Assembly (NCBI RefSeq): GCF_018617385.1
Contig: NZ_JACSKA010000002.1
Span: 258,125 to 322,124 of the forward strand
From: Exiguobacterium sp018617385
GTDB lineage: Bacteria; Bacillota; Bacilli; Exiguobacteriales; Exiguobacteriaceae
Reading direction: 5' to 3'
DNA: 64,000 nt
Shown here: positions 34,405-43,602 of the stretch, in pieces
Layout: each line of letters starts with the position of its first letter
Numbering within the stretch: the first letter of the stretch is position 1
Translations under genes and position numbers: made by a program
Notes under the pieces: generated by a model
The model's input: the letters and a program-made list of their open reading frames with translations, nothing else
Told to the model about the DNA's origin: nothing
Databases searched by the model: none

Positions 34405-35694
34405 TTATGCTTCGTAAATATCACGCAAGATGACCGTCTGTTCACGAGCCGGTCCGACCGAGAACGTCAACAACTCGACTCCTGTCAATTCCTCGATGCG
34501 ACGCACGTAACGCTGTGCGTTCTCCGGAAGGTCTTCAAAGCGACGAACCCCTGTGATGTCTTCTGTCCAGCCAGGAAGCTCTTCGTATACCGGTACACAC
34601 TTCTCAAGGACGCGGAAGTTCGGTGGATACTCGTCGAGATGCTTTCCTTCGTACTCATACGATGTACAAATCTTGAGCGTCTCAAGACCTGTCAACACAT
34701 CGATGGAGTTGAGGCAAAGATCGGTGATCCCGCTGACGCGGCGTGAGTGACGCACGACGACCGAGTCGAACCAGCCGACACGGCGTGGACGACCAGTTGT
34801 CGTTCCGTATTCTTTCCCGACTTCACGGATCGTATGACCGATCTCATCGTCGAGTTCTGTCGGGAACGGACCGTCACCGACGCGTGACGTGTATGCTTTA
34901 CAGACGCCGACCACGTGATGAATCTTCGATGGCCCGATTCCGGCACCACTCGATACGCCACCCGATGCAGCGTTCGACGATGTGACGAACGGATACGTTC
35001 CATGGTCGATATCGAGAAGGACCCCCTGAGCCCCTTCAAAGAGAACTTTTTTCTCTTCGTCGAGCGCATCGTTCAACACGACCGATGTATCACACACGTA
35101 TTTCGCGAACTGTTGCCCGTACGCATAGTATTCTTCAAAGATGTCGTCGAACTCGATTGGATCGACTTCATACATTTTCACGAACATGCGGTTTTTTAGT
35201 TCAAGCACGGTCTTTAGCTTCTCCGCGAACACTTCTTTGTCGAGAAGGTCGGCGATGCGAATCCCGATACGTGCCGCCTTATCCATGTATGCTGGGCCGA
35301 TTCCTTTTAGTGTCGTCCCGACTTTCGCGTCACCTTTCGCCTCTTCTTCGAGACGATCTTGGAGCTGGTGGTACGGCAAGATGATATGCGCTCGGTTCGA
35401 GATTCGAAGGTTATCCGTGCTCACACCACGTTCATGTAAGTAAGCGAGTTCTGTCACGAGTGATTTCGGGTTGACGACCATCCCGTTCCCGATGACACAC
35501 GTCTTATCCGAATAGAAAATCCCAGACGGAATGAGGTGAAGTTTATATTTCGTATCATTGAAGACGATCGTGTGACCAGCGTTGTCTCCCCCTTGATAAC
35601 GCGCGACGACTTCGGCTTGTTTCGATAAGAAATCGGTGATCTTCCCTTTCCCTTCATCGCCCCACTGCGTTCCCACTACGACTACTGATGACAT
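34405..35694 (-). CDS. purA: Adenylosuccinate synthetase
   Basis: 429 residues, standard length. N-terminal phosphate-binding GDEGKGK, catalytic His in the AGHT segment, IMP-binding TTGRPRR and YTSRVGDGPFP. It joins IMP and aspartate with GTP to give adenylosuccinate, the first step to AMP. Single transcription unit with its own promoter and a likely PurR operator. Confidence 0.96.
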   Translation of the reverse strand: MSSVVVVGTQWGDEGKGKITDFLSKQAEVVARYQGGDNAGHTIVFNDTKYKLHLIPSGIFYSDKTCVIGNGMVVNPKSLVTELAYLHERGVSTDNLRISNRAHIILPYHQLQDRLEEEAKGDAKVGTTLKGIGPAYMDKAARIGIRIADLLDKEVFAEKLKTVLELKNRMFVKMYEVDPIEFDDIFEEYYAYGQQFAKYVCDTSVVLNDALDEEKKVLFEGAQGVLLDIDHGTYPFVTSSNAASGGVSSGAGIGPSKIHHVVGVCKAYTSRVGDGPFPTELDDEIGHTIREVGKEYGTTTGRPRRVGWFDSVVVRHSRRVSGITDLCLNSIDVLTGLETLKICTSYEYEGKHLDEYPPNFRVLEKCVPVYEELPGWTEDITGVRRFEDLPENAQRYVRRIEELTGVELLTFSVGPAREQTVILRDIYEA

Positions 35695-35739
35695 AATGAA
35701 TCCTCCTTATTAATCAACGTTCTGTTCAAACCATCCGTA

Positions 35740-35768
35740 AGTGTACACTTGAAAAGCGAGAAAGTCAA
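35740..35768 (-). promoter_or_regulatory. Predicted sigma-A promoter of purA
   Basis: Minus strand -35 TTGACT, 17-bp spacer, -10 TACACT, about 46 bases before the purA start codon. Confidence 0.65.
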
Positions 35769-35772
35769 TTGA

Positions 35773-35812
35773 ATACCGAACGTTTTATATAAGATGTAAC
35801 TATTCGTTCGTT
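35773..35812. promoter_or_regulatory. Paired PurBoxes (PurR operator) upstream of purA
   Basis: ATACCGAACGTT and, 16 bp on in inverted orientation, TATTCGTTCGTT. Two CGAAC-containing arms with 16-17 bp spacing is the PurR operator form of Bacillus pur genes. It lies just upstream of the predicted -35. Confidence 0.55.
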
Positions 35813-35832
35813 ATTTTAACCAAACCCTATAT

Positions 35833-35865
35833 AAAAAAGACACCACCGACGTTACATCGGTGGTG
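35833..35865 (-). terminator. Terminator of dnaB
   Basis: Perfect 9-bp GC-rich stem (35841-35849 with 35857-35865) and a run of six T on the minus strand, overlapping the end of the gene. Confidence 0.88.
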
Positions 35866-37204
35866 CGAAGGCTTGCGTCTCCATATTGACGAACTTGTTG
35901 TACTCTTTCCGGAAAGAGAGCTTGACCGTACCGGTCGGACCGTTACGTTGTTTCGCAATGATGATTTCAATCGTATTGGCGTCCTCACTCTCTTTATCGT
36001 AATAGTCATCACGATAGAGGAAGGCGACGATATCGGCATCTTGCTCGATTGCTCCCGATTCACGGATATCCGACATCATCGGTCGCTTGTCTTGACGACT
36101 CTCTACGCCACGTGAGAGCTGAGACAAGGCGATGACCGGTACTTGGAGTTCCCGTGCAATCGCTTTGAGCGTACGTGAGATTTCCGATACTTCCTGTTGG
36201 CGGTTCTCGCCCGGTTTCCCGTTCCCGACGATGAGCTGTAAGTAGTCAATCATGATCATCCCGAGACCGTGTTCCTGCTTCAATCGGCGACATTTGGCCC
36301 GGATTTCGTTGACCCGAAGACCCGGTGTATCGTCAATGTAGATGCCTGCCTGTGAGAGCGACGACATCGCGAGAGAGAGACGACCCCAGTCTTCCGCTTC
36401 AAGACGACCGGTCCGGAGGCGCTGGGCGTCGATGTTCCCTTCCGCACACAACATACGCATAACGAGTTGCTCGGCACCCATCTCCAAACTGAAGATGGCG
36501 ACGTTCTCACCCGTACGGACCGCGACGTTCTGCGAGATGTTCAAGGCGAACGCGGTCTTCCCGACAGATGGACGGGCGGCCACGATAATCAAATCGTTTC
36601 GTTGGAAACCGGCTGTCATCTTATCCAAATCCGTGAAGCCGGTCGCAATCCCCGTGATTTCACCGCTCGACTGATGCAGCTTTTCAATCGTCGAGTACGC
36701 ATCCGATAAGACAGAACCAATCGGGTGGAAGCTCGATTGCCCTTTTCGTTGCGATACTTTTAGAATGTTCCGCTCCGCGTCCGAGAGGACAGAATCGACC
36801 TCGTCCTGACGCTCATAACCATCCGAGACGATGTTCGTCGCTGTTCGAATCAGACGACGGAGTGCCGCTTTTTGGTCGACGACGTTCAAGTAATAGCCGA
36901 TGTTCCCGATGGCGGGAACGGATTCCGCGACCTCCGCCAAATAGTTGAGGCCCCCGATCTCGTCTAAAATCCCTTGCGCCTGCAACTCGGAACTGAGCGT
37001 GACCAAGTCGACGAGCTCGCCTCGGTCATTGATTTTTAGCATCGCTTCAAAGATGCGCTGGTGGCTGACACGATAAAAGTCGTCCGGATCGACCCGCTCT
37101 GAGGCCGTAATCAACCGATCCGAATCGAGGATGATCGCTCCTAAGACGGCTTGCTCCGCTTCCACACTATGCGGTGGTGTATTGACTTGAATCGCATCAC
37201 TCAT
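35852..37204 (-). CDS. dnaB: Replicative DNA helicase DnaB (B. subtilis DnaC)
   Basis: 450 residues. DnaB N-terminal domain (PHSVEAEQAVLGAIILD) and RecA-like motor with Walker A in AARPSVGKTAF, Walker B IDYLQL and the ALSQLSRGVE motif. It is the hexameric fork helicase. Downstream of rplI by 17 bases, in the gdpP-rplI-dnaB operon. Confidence 0.96.
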   Translation of the reverse strand: MSDAIQVNTPPHSVEAEQAVLGAIILDSDRLITASERVDPDDFYRVSHQRIFEAMLKINDRGELVDLVTLSSELQAQGILDEIGGLNYLAEVAESVPAIGNIGYYLNVVDQKAALRRLIRTATNIVSDGYERQDEVDSVLSDAERNILKVSQRKGQSSFHPIGSVLSDAYSTIEKLHQSSGEITGIATGFTDLDKMTAGFQRNDLIIVAARPSVGKTAFALNISQNVAVRTGENVAIFSLEMGAEQLVMRMLCAEGNIDAQRLRTGRLEAEDWGRLSLAMSSLSQAGIYIDDTPGLRVNEIRAKCRRLKQEHGLGMIMIDYLQLIVGNGKPGENRQQEVSEISRTLKAIARELQVPVIALSQLSRGVESRQDKRPMMSDIRESGAIEQDADIVAFLYRDDYYDKESEDANTIEIIIAKQRNGPTGTVKLSFRKEYNKFVNMETQAFAPPM

Positions 37205-37221
37205 CCGTCTCTACCTCACCT

Positions 37222-37665
37222 TCAAGCTTCTTGTACATGTACATTCAACGTCGCGACGACGTCATGGTGCAACTTCACTGGCACTTTCGTGAAACCGAGC
37301 GCCTTGATCGGATGCTCGAGTTCAATTTTACGCTTATCGATTTTGTAACCCATCGATTTAAGGGCATCCGCGATTTGCTTGCTCGTGACCGAACCGAACA
37401 CGCGACCGCCTTCACCGGCTTTTGTCGTGACGGCAATCGTCTCTTTTTCAAGCTTCTCTTTGAGTCGTTTCGCTTCGTTCAACTCTTCTTCTGCTGCTTC
37501 TTCGGCACGACGTTCTTTCGCCGCGAACGCTTTTAAGTTTCCTGGTGTCGCTTCCACTGCTAAGTTCTTCTTGAACAAGACGTTTTTAGCGTAAGCGTCT
37601 GCCACGTTTTTCACTTCTCCAGCTTTCCCTTGTCCTTTTACATCTACTTTCAAAATGACTTTCAT
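37222..37665 (-). CDS. rplI: 50S ribosomal protein L9
   Basis: 147 residues. N-terminal rRNA-binding domain (MKVILKVDVKGQGKAGEVKNV), long connecting helix and C-terminal domain, the classic L9 dumbbell. Its ATG overlaps the gdpP stop by four bases. Confidence 0.96.
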   Translation of the reverse strand: MKVILKVDVKGQGKAGEVKNVADAYAKNVLFKKNLAVEATPGNLKAFAAKERRAEEAAEEELNEAKRLKEKLEKETIAVTTKAGEGGRVFGSVTSKQIADALKSMGYKIDKRKIELEHPIKALGFTKVPVKLHHDVVATLNVHVQEA

Positions 37666-39653
37666 TCTAATTCCTCTCCTTCAGTTTCATCTGTTACGTA
37701 ATGATCAATTGCTTCTTTCAACATGACGTTCGCTTGTTCGCGACTCACTTCAAGTTGCGTCGCTGCATTCGTCAAATGGCCACCGCCATCGAGCATTTCC
37801 ATGATGACCTGGACGTTGACGTCACCGAGCGACCGCGCGCTGATTCCCGTACGTCCGTCCGGTAAGACGGCGATGACGAACGAGGCTTTGACGCCTTCCA
37901 TATTCAGCAACTGGTCTGCAGACTGAGCGATCAACACTTGATGGTGTGCCTCGTCGTCAGAAGCGACCGCGATCGCCATCCCACCTGCATAAATTTCGGT
38001 GTTTCTCAAAATCTGAGACTGCTCGATATAAGCATCGAGGTCTTGTCTCATGAAGTGCTGCACGAGTACCGTGTCAGCCCCCTGAACTCGCAAGAAGGAT
38101 GCCGCATCAAACGTACGGGACCCCGTACGGAGCGTAAATCCTTTCGTATCGACCATGATTCCTGCAAGAAGTGACGTCGCCTCTAAAATCGAGAGCTTGC
38201 GGCTTCCCGCCTGATACTCAATCAATTCTGTGACGAGCTCACTCGTTGATGATGCGTACGGCTCCATATACACGAGAACCGGATCTTCGATAAACTCTTC
38301 CCCGCGACGATGATGGTCGATGACGACAACCCGCTCCGACCGATACAAAATGTCTTTTGAAATGACGAGGGACGGACGGTGTGTATCGACGACGACGAGT
38401 AATGTCTGTTCATCGATGAGTGGCTGCGCCTCATACTCGGTCAAGAATTGGCTGTATAACGAGTCATCGTTCTCCACTTCCTGGACGAGCCGCTGGATCC
38501 CGACACTCGTCTCACCGGATGGAATGACGACATACGCCTCGCGTCCAACAAACTCGGCCAATTTCATGACACCGATGGAAGCACCGAGCGAGTCCATATC
38601 TGGATTCTTATGTCCCATAACGAGGACACGGCTTGACTCCCGAATGAGGTCACGCATCGAGTTCGAGATGACACGTGCTCGGACGCGTGTTCGCTTCTCG
38701 GTCGGGTTTGTCTTCCCGCCGAAGAAACGAACTTTTCCGTTATGACGCTTGACGACCGCCTGGTCACCACCACGGCCAAGCCCTAAATCGAGGCTCGACT
38801 GAGAGAGATTGCCGAGCTCCGTCAACGTCGTCTCACCGCATCCAATCCCGATTGATAACGTCAACGGGATTCTTTGTTCCTTCGTCGCATCACGCACTTC
38901 ATCCAAGATTGAAAAGCGGTTGTTTTCAAGTTCAGATAGCGTCCGTTCATTCATGACGAGGAAAAAGCGGTCCGCCGCTGTACGACGCATGTAGATGTGA
39001 TGCCGCTGCGCCCATTGATTGAGGAGCACCGTCACCCGACGATTGACTTCACTACGGACCTGTTCATCCACCGCAGTCGACATCTCGTCATAGTTATCTA
39101 AATACAAAATACCGATAACCGTCTGCGTTTGAACATACTTTTGCTCCATCTCCGCTTCTTCGGTCATATCAAATAAATAGAGGGTTTGATGGATTTGATT
39201 GTAATAGACACGATAGACACGGTCACCCACTTCAATCGTGGCTTCATCCTCTTCTTCTTCAATCAATTCATCGAAGGCGGAATGGAGCGCATCAAGCGGT
39301 ATTCCAATCGCCATATCGAGTTCGAAAATCAATCGTGATTGTTCGTTATACCAACTGATCCGTCGGTCCTGGTCAAAGACTAAAATCCCAATCGGCATCG
39401 TCGTCAACGCTTCTTTTCCGACCTCTTCGATTTGATGAGAGAGAGAGAGGACATACTGTTCCCAATTTTTACGCTCCCGTCGCATCGTCACTTGCTGATA
39501 GATGAAAAAAATCAGCGTGCCCATAAACAGGGTGATTGCCGCCACAATGTTGTAGAACGCCAATCCCAACGAGACAAGGAATCCAATCACGTATGGAATC
39601 ATGTGCCGCGCGTATTGGTTCTTCACGGATGTTATTGCTTCACCACTGTGCAT
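37662..39653 (-). CDS. gdpP: Cyclic-di-AMP phosphodiesterase GdpP
   Basis: 663 residues: two N-terminal membrane helices, a PAS domain, a degenerate GGDEF domain, and DHH/DHHA1 domains with metal ligands in VMGHKNPDMDSLG, DTHRP, DHHRRG and the GGGHLTNAA motif. It hydrolyses c-di-AMP to pApA, setting potassium and wall homeostasis. Arranged as in Bacillus, upstream of rplI. Confidence 0.95.
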   Translation of the reverse strand: MHSGEAITSVKNQYARHMIPYVIGFLVSLGLAFYNIVAAITLFMGTLIFFIYQQVTMRRERKNWEQYVLSLSHQIEEVGKEALTTMPIGILVFDQDRRISWYNEQSRLIFELDMAIGIPLDALHSAFDELIEEEEDEATIEVGDRVYRVYYNQIHQTLYLFDMTEEAEMEQKYVQTQTVIGILYLDNYDEMSTAVDEQVRSEVNRRVTVLLNQWAQRHHIYMRRTAADRFFLVMNERTLSELENNRFSILDEVRDATKEQRIPLTLSIGIGCGETTLTELGNLSQSSLDLGLGRGGDQAVVKRHNGKVRFFGGKTNPTEKRTRVRARVISNSMRDLIRESSRVLVMGHKNPDMDSLGASIGVMKLAEFVGREAYVVIPSGETSVGIQRLVQEVENDDSLYSQFLTEYEAQPLIDEQTLLVVVDTHRPSLVISKDILYRSERVVVIDHHRRGEEFIEDPVLVYMEPYASSTSELVTELIEYQAGSRKLSILEATSLLAGIMVDTKGFTLRTGSRTFDAASFLRVQGADTVLVQHFMRQDLDAYIEQSQILRNTEIYAGGMAIAVASDDEAHHQVLIAQSADQLLNMEGVKASFVIAVLPDGRTGISARSLGDVNVQVIMEMLDGGGHLTNAATQLEVSREQANVMLKEAIDHYVTDETEGEELE

Positions 39654-39762
39654 GTATGCCTCCTAAAATGAGTAATGTTCACCCATGGAATCGTAAAGGT
39701 TTCTGCTCTATCATACCATATTCGTCGGTTTCACTTACACACTTACAGACGAGATGAAATAC

Positions 39763-39793
39763 AAAAAAACGACTTATCCAAGAGGATAAGCCG
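39763..39793 (-). terminator. Terminator of the rpsF-ssb-rpsR operon
   Basis: Ten-pair stem with one mismatch (39770-39779 with 39784-39793), AAGA loop, and seven T on the minus strand. Confidence 0.8.
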
Positions 39794-39805
39794 TTCGTCA
39801 AACAA

Positions 39806-40036
39806 TTACTCTGCAACGTATGGAAGCAAAGCCATTTGACGTGAGCGCTTGATAGCGACAGTAAGTGGACGTTGGTATTTCGCTGAAGTACCAGTCACAC
39901 GACGTGGAAGAATTTTACCACGCTCCGAAACGAAGCGTTTGAGCAATTCTACGTCTTTATAATCGATATGAGTGATGTTGTTCGACGTAAAGAAACATAC
40001 TTTACGACGACGACGACCTCCTGGACGACGTGCCAT
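39806..40036 (-). CDS. rpsR: 30S ribosomal protein S18
   Basis: 76 residues, typical S18 (VCFFTSNNITHIDYKD, RGKILPRRVTGTSAKYQR). Pairs with S6 on the 30S platform. Last gene of rpsF-ssb-rpsR. Confidence 0.97.
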   Translation of the reverse strand: MARRPGGRRRRKVCFFTSNNITHIDYKDVELLKRFVSERGKILPRRVTGTSAKYQRPLTVAIKRSRQMALLPYVAE

Positions 40037-40079
40037 GTGAAGACCTCCTTTATAAGTTAGTTTTTATTGTCCATGATGA

Positions 40080-40595
40080 TTAGAATGGCAAATCATCATC
40101 TGACAAGTCGATTTTCCCGCCACCCGAGAACGGATCTGCGTCAAAACCTTTATTCGAATTCGAGGACTGAGATGAAGTCGAAGCAGCTCCTGCGCCCCAT
40201 CCTGATCCACTTGATTCACCACCACCGAAGACATCTCCTGATGGTGCTTGCTCACGTTGCCCTGAGGCTCCGCGTGGTTCAAGGAAGCGTACGCTGTCGG
40301 CGACTACTTCTGCCCGGTAACGACGTTGGCCATCTTGTCCTTCGTAACTACTGATTTGAAGGCGACCGTCAACGCCGGCCATGCTGCCCTTTTTCAAGTA
40401 TTGTGCTACGTTCTCTGCTTGTTTGCGCCAAACGACACAATCAATAAAGTCCGTCTCGCGCTTCCCATCTTGTCCAGCGAATGGACGATCGCAAGCGAGA
40501 GTAAGGCGTGTTACGGCGATTCCGCTCTGCGTATAACGCATTTCGGGATCGCGAGTCAATCGACCAACTAACACAACTCGGTTAATCATCTCCAA
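40080..40595 (-). CDS. ssb: Single-stranded DNA-binding protein SsbA
   Basis: 171 residues. OB fold over the first about 105 residues (MINRVVLVGRLTRDPE after a two-residue extension), a Gly/Ser/Gln-rich linker, and the acidic protein-interaction tip DDDLPF. Lies between rpsF and rpsR as in other Firmicutes. Confidence 0.96.
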   Translation of the reverse strand: MEMINRVVLVGRLTRDPEMRYTQSGIAVTRLTLACDRPFAGQDGKRETDFIDCVVWRKQAENVAQYLKKGSMAGVDGRLQISSYEGQDGQRRYRAEVVADSVRFLEPRGASGQREQAPSGDVFGGGESSGSGWGAGAASTSSQSSNSNKGFDADPFSGGGKIDLSDDDLPF

Positions 40596-40626
40596 GCTCC
40601 CCTTTCACGATACGAAACGTTAAGGA

Positions 40627-40914
40627 TTAACGCTCGTCTTTTGTTGTCATTTGACGGACAACGTCGTCAGAGATCTTCATGAGACGCTCTGCTTCTAAGA
40701 TCGCTTTAGGTTCAGCAACGATGTTAAGAAGAACGTAGTGTCCTTCGCGCATCTTGTTGATTTCATAAGCGAAACGACGTTTACCCATGTCTGTTGTTTT
40801 TTCAACAGTACCACCGTTTTCAGTGATGACGTTGTTGAAGCGCTCGATTAAAGCTTTCTTCGCTTCCTCATCAACTGATGGACGGATAATGTAAAGAAGT
40901 TCGTATTTACGCAT
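40627..40914 (-). CDS. rpsF: 30S ribosomal protein S6
   Basis: 95 residues, standard S6 fold (MRKYELLYIIRP, KRRFAYEINKMREGHYVLLN). ATG at 40914 follows GGAGGTG. First gene of the operon, behind a possible autoregulatory leader. Confidence 0.97.
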   Translation of the reverse strand: MRKYELLYIIRPSVDEEAKKALIERFNNVITENGGTVEKTTDMGKRRFAYEINKMREGHYVLLNIVAEPKAILEAERLMKISDDVVRQMTTKDER

Positions 40915-40925
40915 TATCTTTCACC

Positions 40926-40971
40926 TCCTCTTGGACTAACGGCCCCTACTGGTTGTAGGAGCAAGGAGCAA
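40926..40971 (-). promoter_or_regulatory. Possible S6:S18 autoregulatory mRNA leader
   Basis: Immediately upstream of rpsF the minus strand can fold CTCCTAC...GTAGG with a following GGCCGTTAG segment and an outer CTCC/GGAG pairing. The CCG-containing hairpin at this position fits the S6:S18 leader motif known upstream of bacterial rpsF. No covariance check was possible. Confidence 0.45.
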
Positions 40972-41044
40972 ACAATTGTTTTACTCACGTCATAATATAC
41001 TATCAAACTTCCTTAACTTTTACAATACGTTTCCGTAAATCAAC

Positions 41045-42145
41045 TTATACGTTGAAGCGGAACGTGACAACGTCGCCATCTTGGAAGACGTATTCTTTTC
41101 CTTCTGAACGAAGTTTCCCTTGTTCTTTCACCGTCGTCATGTTTCCTGCTGCTGAAAGGTCGTCATACGACACGACTTCGGCACGGATGAATCCACGTTC
41201 GAAGTCAGAGTGGATGACACCGGCACATTGTGGGGCTTTCATCCCTTGTTTGAACGTCCATGCACGAACTTCCTTCTCACCTGCCGTGAAGTATGTCGCA
41301 AGGCCAAGTGTCGAGTAAGCCGCACGGATCAATTGATCAAGTCCTGACTCTTCGATTCCGAGATCTTGTAAGAATTCGAGGCGTTCTTCCGGTTCGAGTT
41401 CTGAAATTTCTTCTTCGATTCGCGCACAGATGACGATGACTTTCGATCCTTCTGTTGCTGCGTGATCACGGACCGCTTGTACAAACTCGTTCGAATCGGC
41501 ATTCGCCACTTCATCCTCACTCACGTTCGCCACGTAAAGCATCGGCTTCATCGTAAGCAATTGGAAGTGTTTGACGATTGCGAGTTGGTCTTCTGATAAT
41601 TCAGCGACACGTGCCGGACGCTCTGACTCGAGCACATCTCGTACGATTTCAAGTGCTTCGAGTTCTTGTACCGCACCTTTATCTTTTGCCTTCACCATTT
41701 TTTGAACACGTGCGATGCGTTTATCGACTTGCTCAAGGTCAGCTAAGATCAATTCAAGGTTGATTGTCGTGATGTCATCAATCGGCGAGACACGGCCTGC
41801 GACGTGCGTGATGTTCTCGTCTTCGAAACAACGGACGACTTGGCAAATCGCATCGACTTCGCGAATGTTCGCCAAGAACTTGTTTCCAAGACCTTCCCCT
41901 TTTGATGCACCTTTCACGATTCCAGCGATATCTGTAAACTCAAATGCTGTCGGTACCGTCTTTTTCGGTTTGACGAGTTCCGTCAATCGATCAAGACGCG
42001 CATCCGGTACTTCTACGACGCCGACGTTCGGGTCGATTGTCGCGAACGGATAGTTGGCCGCCTCGACTCCTGCTTGTGTAATCGCATTAAACAATGTCGA
42101 TTTCCCGACGTTTGGCAATCCGACAATTCCTGCTGTTAATCCCAC
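41045..42145 (-). CDS. ychF: Redox-regulated ATPase/GTPase YchF
   Basis: 366 residues from GTG at 42145 (GGAGG eight bases before), exactly the usual length; the longer frame runs into the 5' leader. Obg-family G1 motif GLPNVGKSTLFN, an NVSEDE-type element replacing NKxD (ATP preference) and a C-terminal TGS domain. It binds ribosomes and influences stress and translation. Single gene. Confidence 0.94.
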   Translation of the reverse strand: MGLTAGIVGLPNVGKSTLFNAITQAGVEAANYPFATIDPNVGVVEVPDARLDRLTELVKPKKTVPTAFEFTDIAGIVKGASKGEGLGNKFLANIREVDAICQVVRCFEDENITHVAGRVSPIDDITTINLELILADLEQVDKRIARVQKMVKAKDKGAVQELEALEIVRDVLESERPARVAELSEDQLAIVKHFQLLTMKPMLYVANVSEDEVANADSNEFVQAVRDHAATEGSKVIVICARIEEEISELEPEERLEFLQDLGIEESGLDQLIRAAYSTLGLATYFTAGEKEVRAWTFKQGMKAPQCAGVIHSDFERGFIRAEVVSYDDLSAAGNMTTVKEQGKLRSEGKEYVFQDGDVVTFRFNV

Positions 42146-42167
42146 TAGTAGTTCCTCCTCATCCGGT

Positions 42168-42181
42168 GTTTCCCGGGAAAT
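42168..42181. promoter_or_regulatory. Noc-binding site match upstream of ychF
   Basis: GTTTCCCGGGAAAT, 13 of 14 to the NBS consensus with a perfect 12-bp palindrome core, in the ychF leader. Confidence 0.6.
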
Positions 42182-42286
42182 GTTAAGCCGTCTGTGGAGT
42201 GGGTACATTCAGTACACCACACCGTCACATCCTTCACAATTATAGATAGTCCACGATTAAACCGCAACTCACGTTCATAACCTAAA

Positions 42287-42313
42287 GAAAAACGCCGCTT
42301 ATTCGGCGGCGTT
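42287..42313 (-). terminator. Terminator of the mscS-DUF951 unit
   Basis: Perfect 8-bp GC-rich stem (42291-42298 with 42306-42313) and T-rich tail on the minus strand. Confidence 0.8.
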
Positions 42314-42502
42314 CCCTTGTTCAAGCACTTTCTTGAATCGCTTATCGAAATCACGGCGTTGCATGAGCACACTGGCTCCGCAGCCTTGGCACTTGATCCG
42401 AATGTCCATCCCGACACGCGTGATTTGCCAGCGGTTCGTCTTACAGGCATGTGGTTTTTTCATTTCCACCACATCGTTCAATGCATACGTTTTACTTTGC
42501 AT
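42299..42502 (-). CDS. DUF951 family protein (YyzM-like)
   Basis: 67 residues. KKPHACKTNRWQITRVGMDIRIKCQGCG is the conserved DUF951 core with three Cys probably holding zinc. Conserved in the Bacillales origin region, with no known activity. Its start overlaps the mscS stop by 11 bases. Confidence 0.88.
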   Translation of the reverse strand: MQSKTYALNDVVEMKKPHACKTNRWQITRVGMDIRIKCQGCGASVLMQRRDFDKRFKKVLEQGNAAE

Positions 42503-43433
42503 TTTCTGCTTCTCCTCCTTTAGGAGCCGAGTTCGGTGGCATCATGACCGTACGTGGGTATGGAATTTCAATCCCCCGCTCGTCAAGTCCAGCCTTTAAC
42601 TCTTTATGCAAAATTCGACCAGCTGCGAAATGCTGGGTCGGCGGGACTTCCGCCATTAATCGGTACACCACTTCCGACGGTCCGAGCGACTGCACTCCAG
42701 CCAAGTCGATTGGTTTGATGAACAAGTCGTGATAGCGTGCTTCGACCGTTTTCGCAATTTCTTTGAGCGCTTGCTCTACTTTTGACATATCTTCTTCGTA
42801 TGCGACCCCAATATCGACCACAGCGACACTGTTTTCAAGCGAGTAGTTCGTCACTTGTAAGATTTGTCCGTTCGGAATAATCGTCACTTGCCCGTTCAAT
42901 CCTTTTAACTTCGTCGTCCGGATCCCGACCTCGATGACCGTCCCGTCGACTTGTTGGTTCAAATTGACGTAATCCCCGTTCTTATATTGGTTTTCAAAGA
43001 TGATGAACGCCCCTGTGATGACGTCTTTCACCAAACTTTGTGCCCCGAATGAAATCGCAAGACCTGCGACCCCGGCTGATGCAATCAAACCGGCGATATT
43101 CACACCGAATTGTCCGAGCACCGTCAAGACCATAATCAACCCGATCACATAGCGGATTGTGTTTTGTGCCAGTTTTAATAACGTTTCATTCTGTCGCTGG
43201 GCGACGATATCATGTTCTTTTATTTTGCGGAGCGTAAACACGCGCTCGACCATCGTCGTCAAAATGCGCGTTGCGATATATAAACCAAGGATGATCAGCG
43301 CCACACCGGCGAGCTTAATCCCTAAACCAATCCACATATCTGTATCTTTAAAGTACTCCACGAATTGGTTCACGCTATCGATTGTCTCATCGGCAACCGT
43401 GCTTAAATCTTTTTCTGTATTTTGCGAAGCCAT
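42492..43433 (-). CDS. MscS family small-conductance mechanosensitive channel
   Basis: 313 residues: three membrane helices, a Gly/Ala-rich pore helix (IASAGVAGLAISFGAQSLVKDVITG) and the cytoplasmic beta domain (GTVIEVGIRTTKL, IPNGQI). It relieves turgor on hypo-osmotic shock. Resembles B. subtilis YkuT. Overlaps DUF951 downstream. Confidence 0.93.
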   Translation of the reverse strand: MASQNTEKDLSTVADETIDSVNQFVEYFKDTDMWIGLGIKLAGVALIILGLYIATRILTTMVERVFTLRKIKEHDIVAQRQNETLLKLAQNTIRYVIGLIMVLTVLGQFGVNIAGLIASAGVAGLAISFGAQSLVKDVITGAFIIFENQYKNGDYVNLNQQVDGTVIEVGIRTTKLKGLNGQVTIIPNGQILQVTNYSLENSVAVVDIGVAYEEDMSKVEQALKEIAKTVEARYHDLFIKPIDLAGVQSLGPSEVVYRLMAEVPPTQHFAAGRILHKELKAGLDERGIEIPYPRTVMMPPNSAPKGGEAENAK

Positions 43434-43602
43434 CTTTTCACCTCAAAGTCGTAGATTCTAAATCATCAAAACATATTTCACGACTTTTCTCAAACGCTGC
43501 ATTCGGAAGTTAGAAGTTTTCCACTTTTGGGAATGGGTTAATACGAGATCAATCCCCCAACTGCAACTAGGAATAGGCAGCTTAGAAGAGAGGATGAGAT
43601 TC

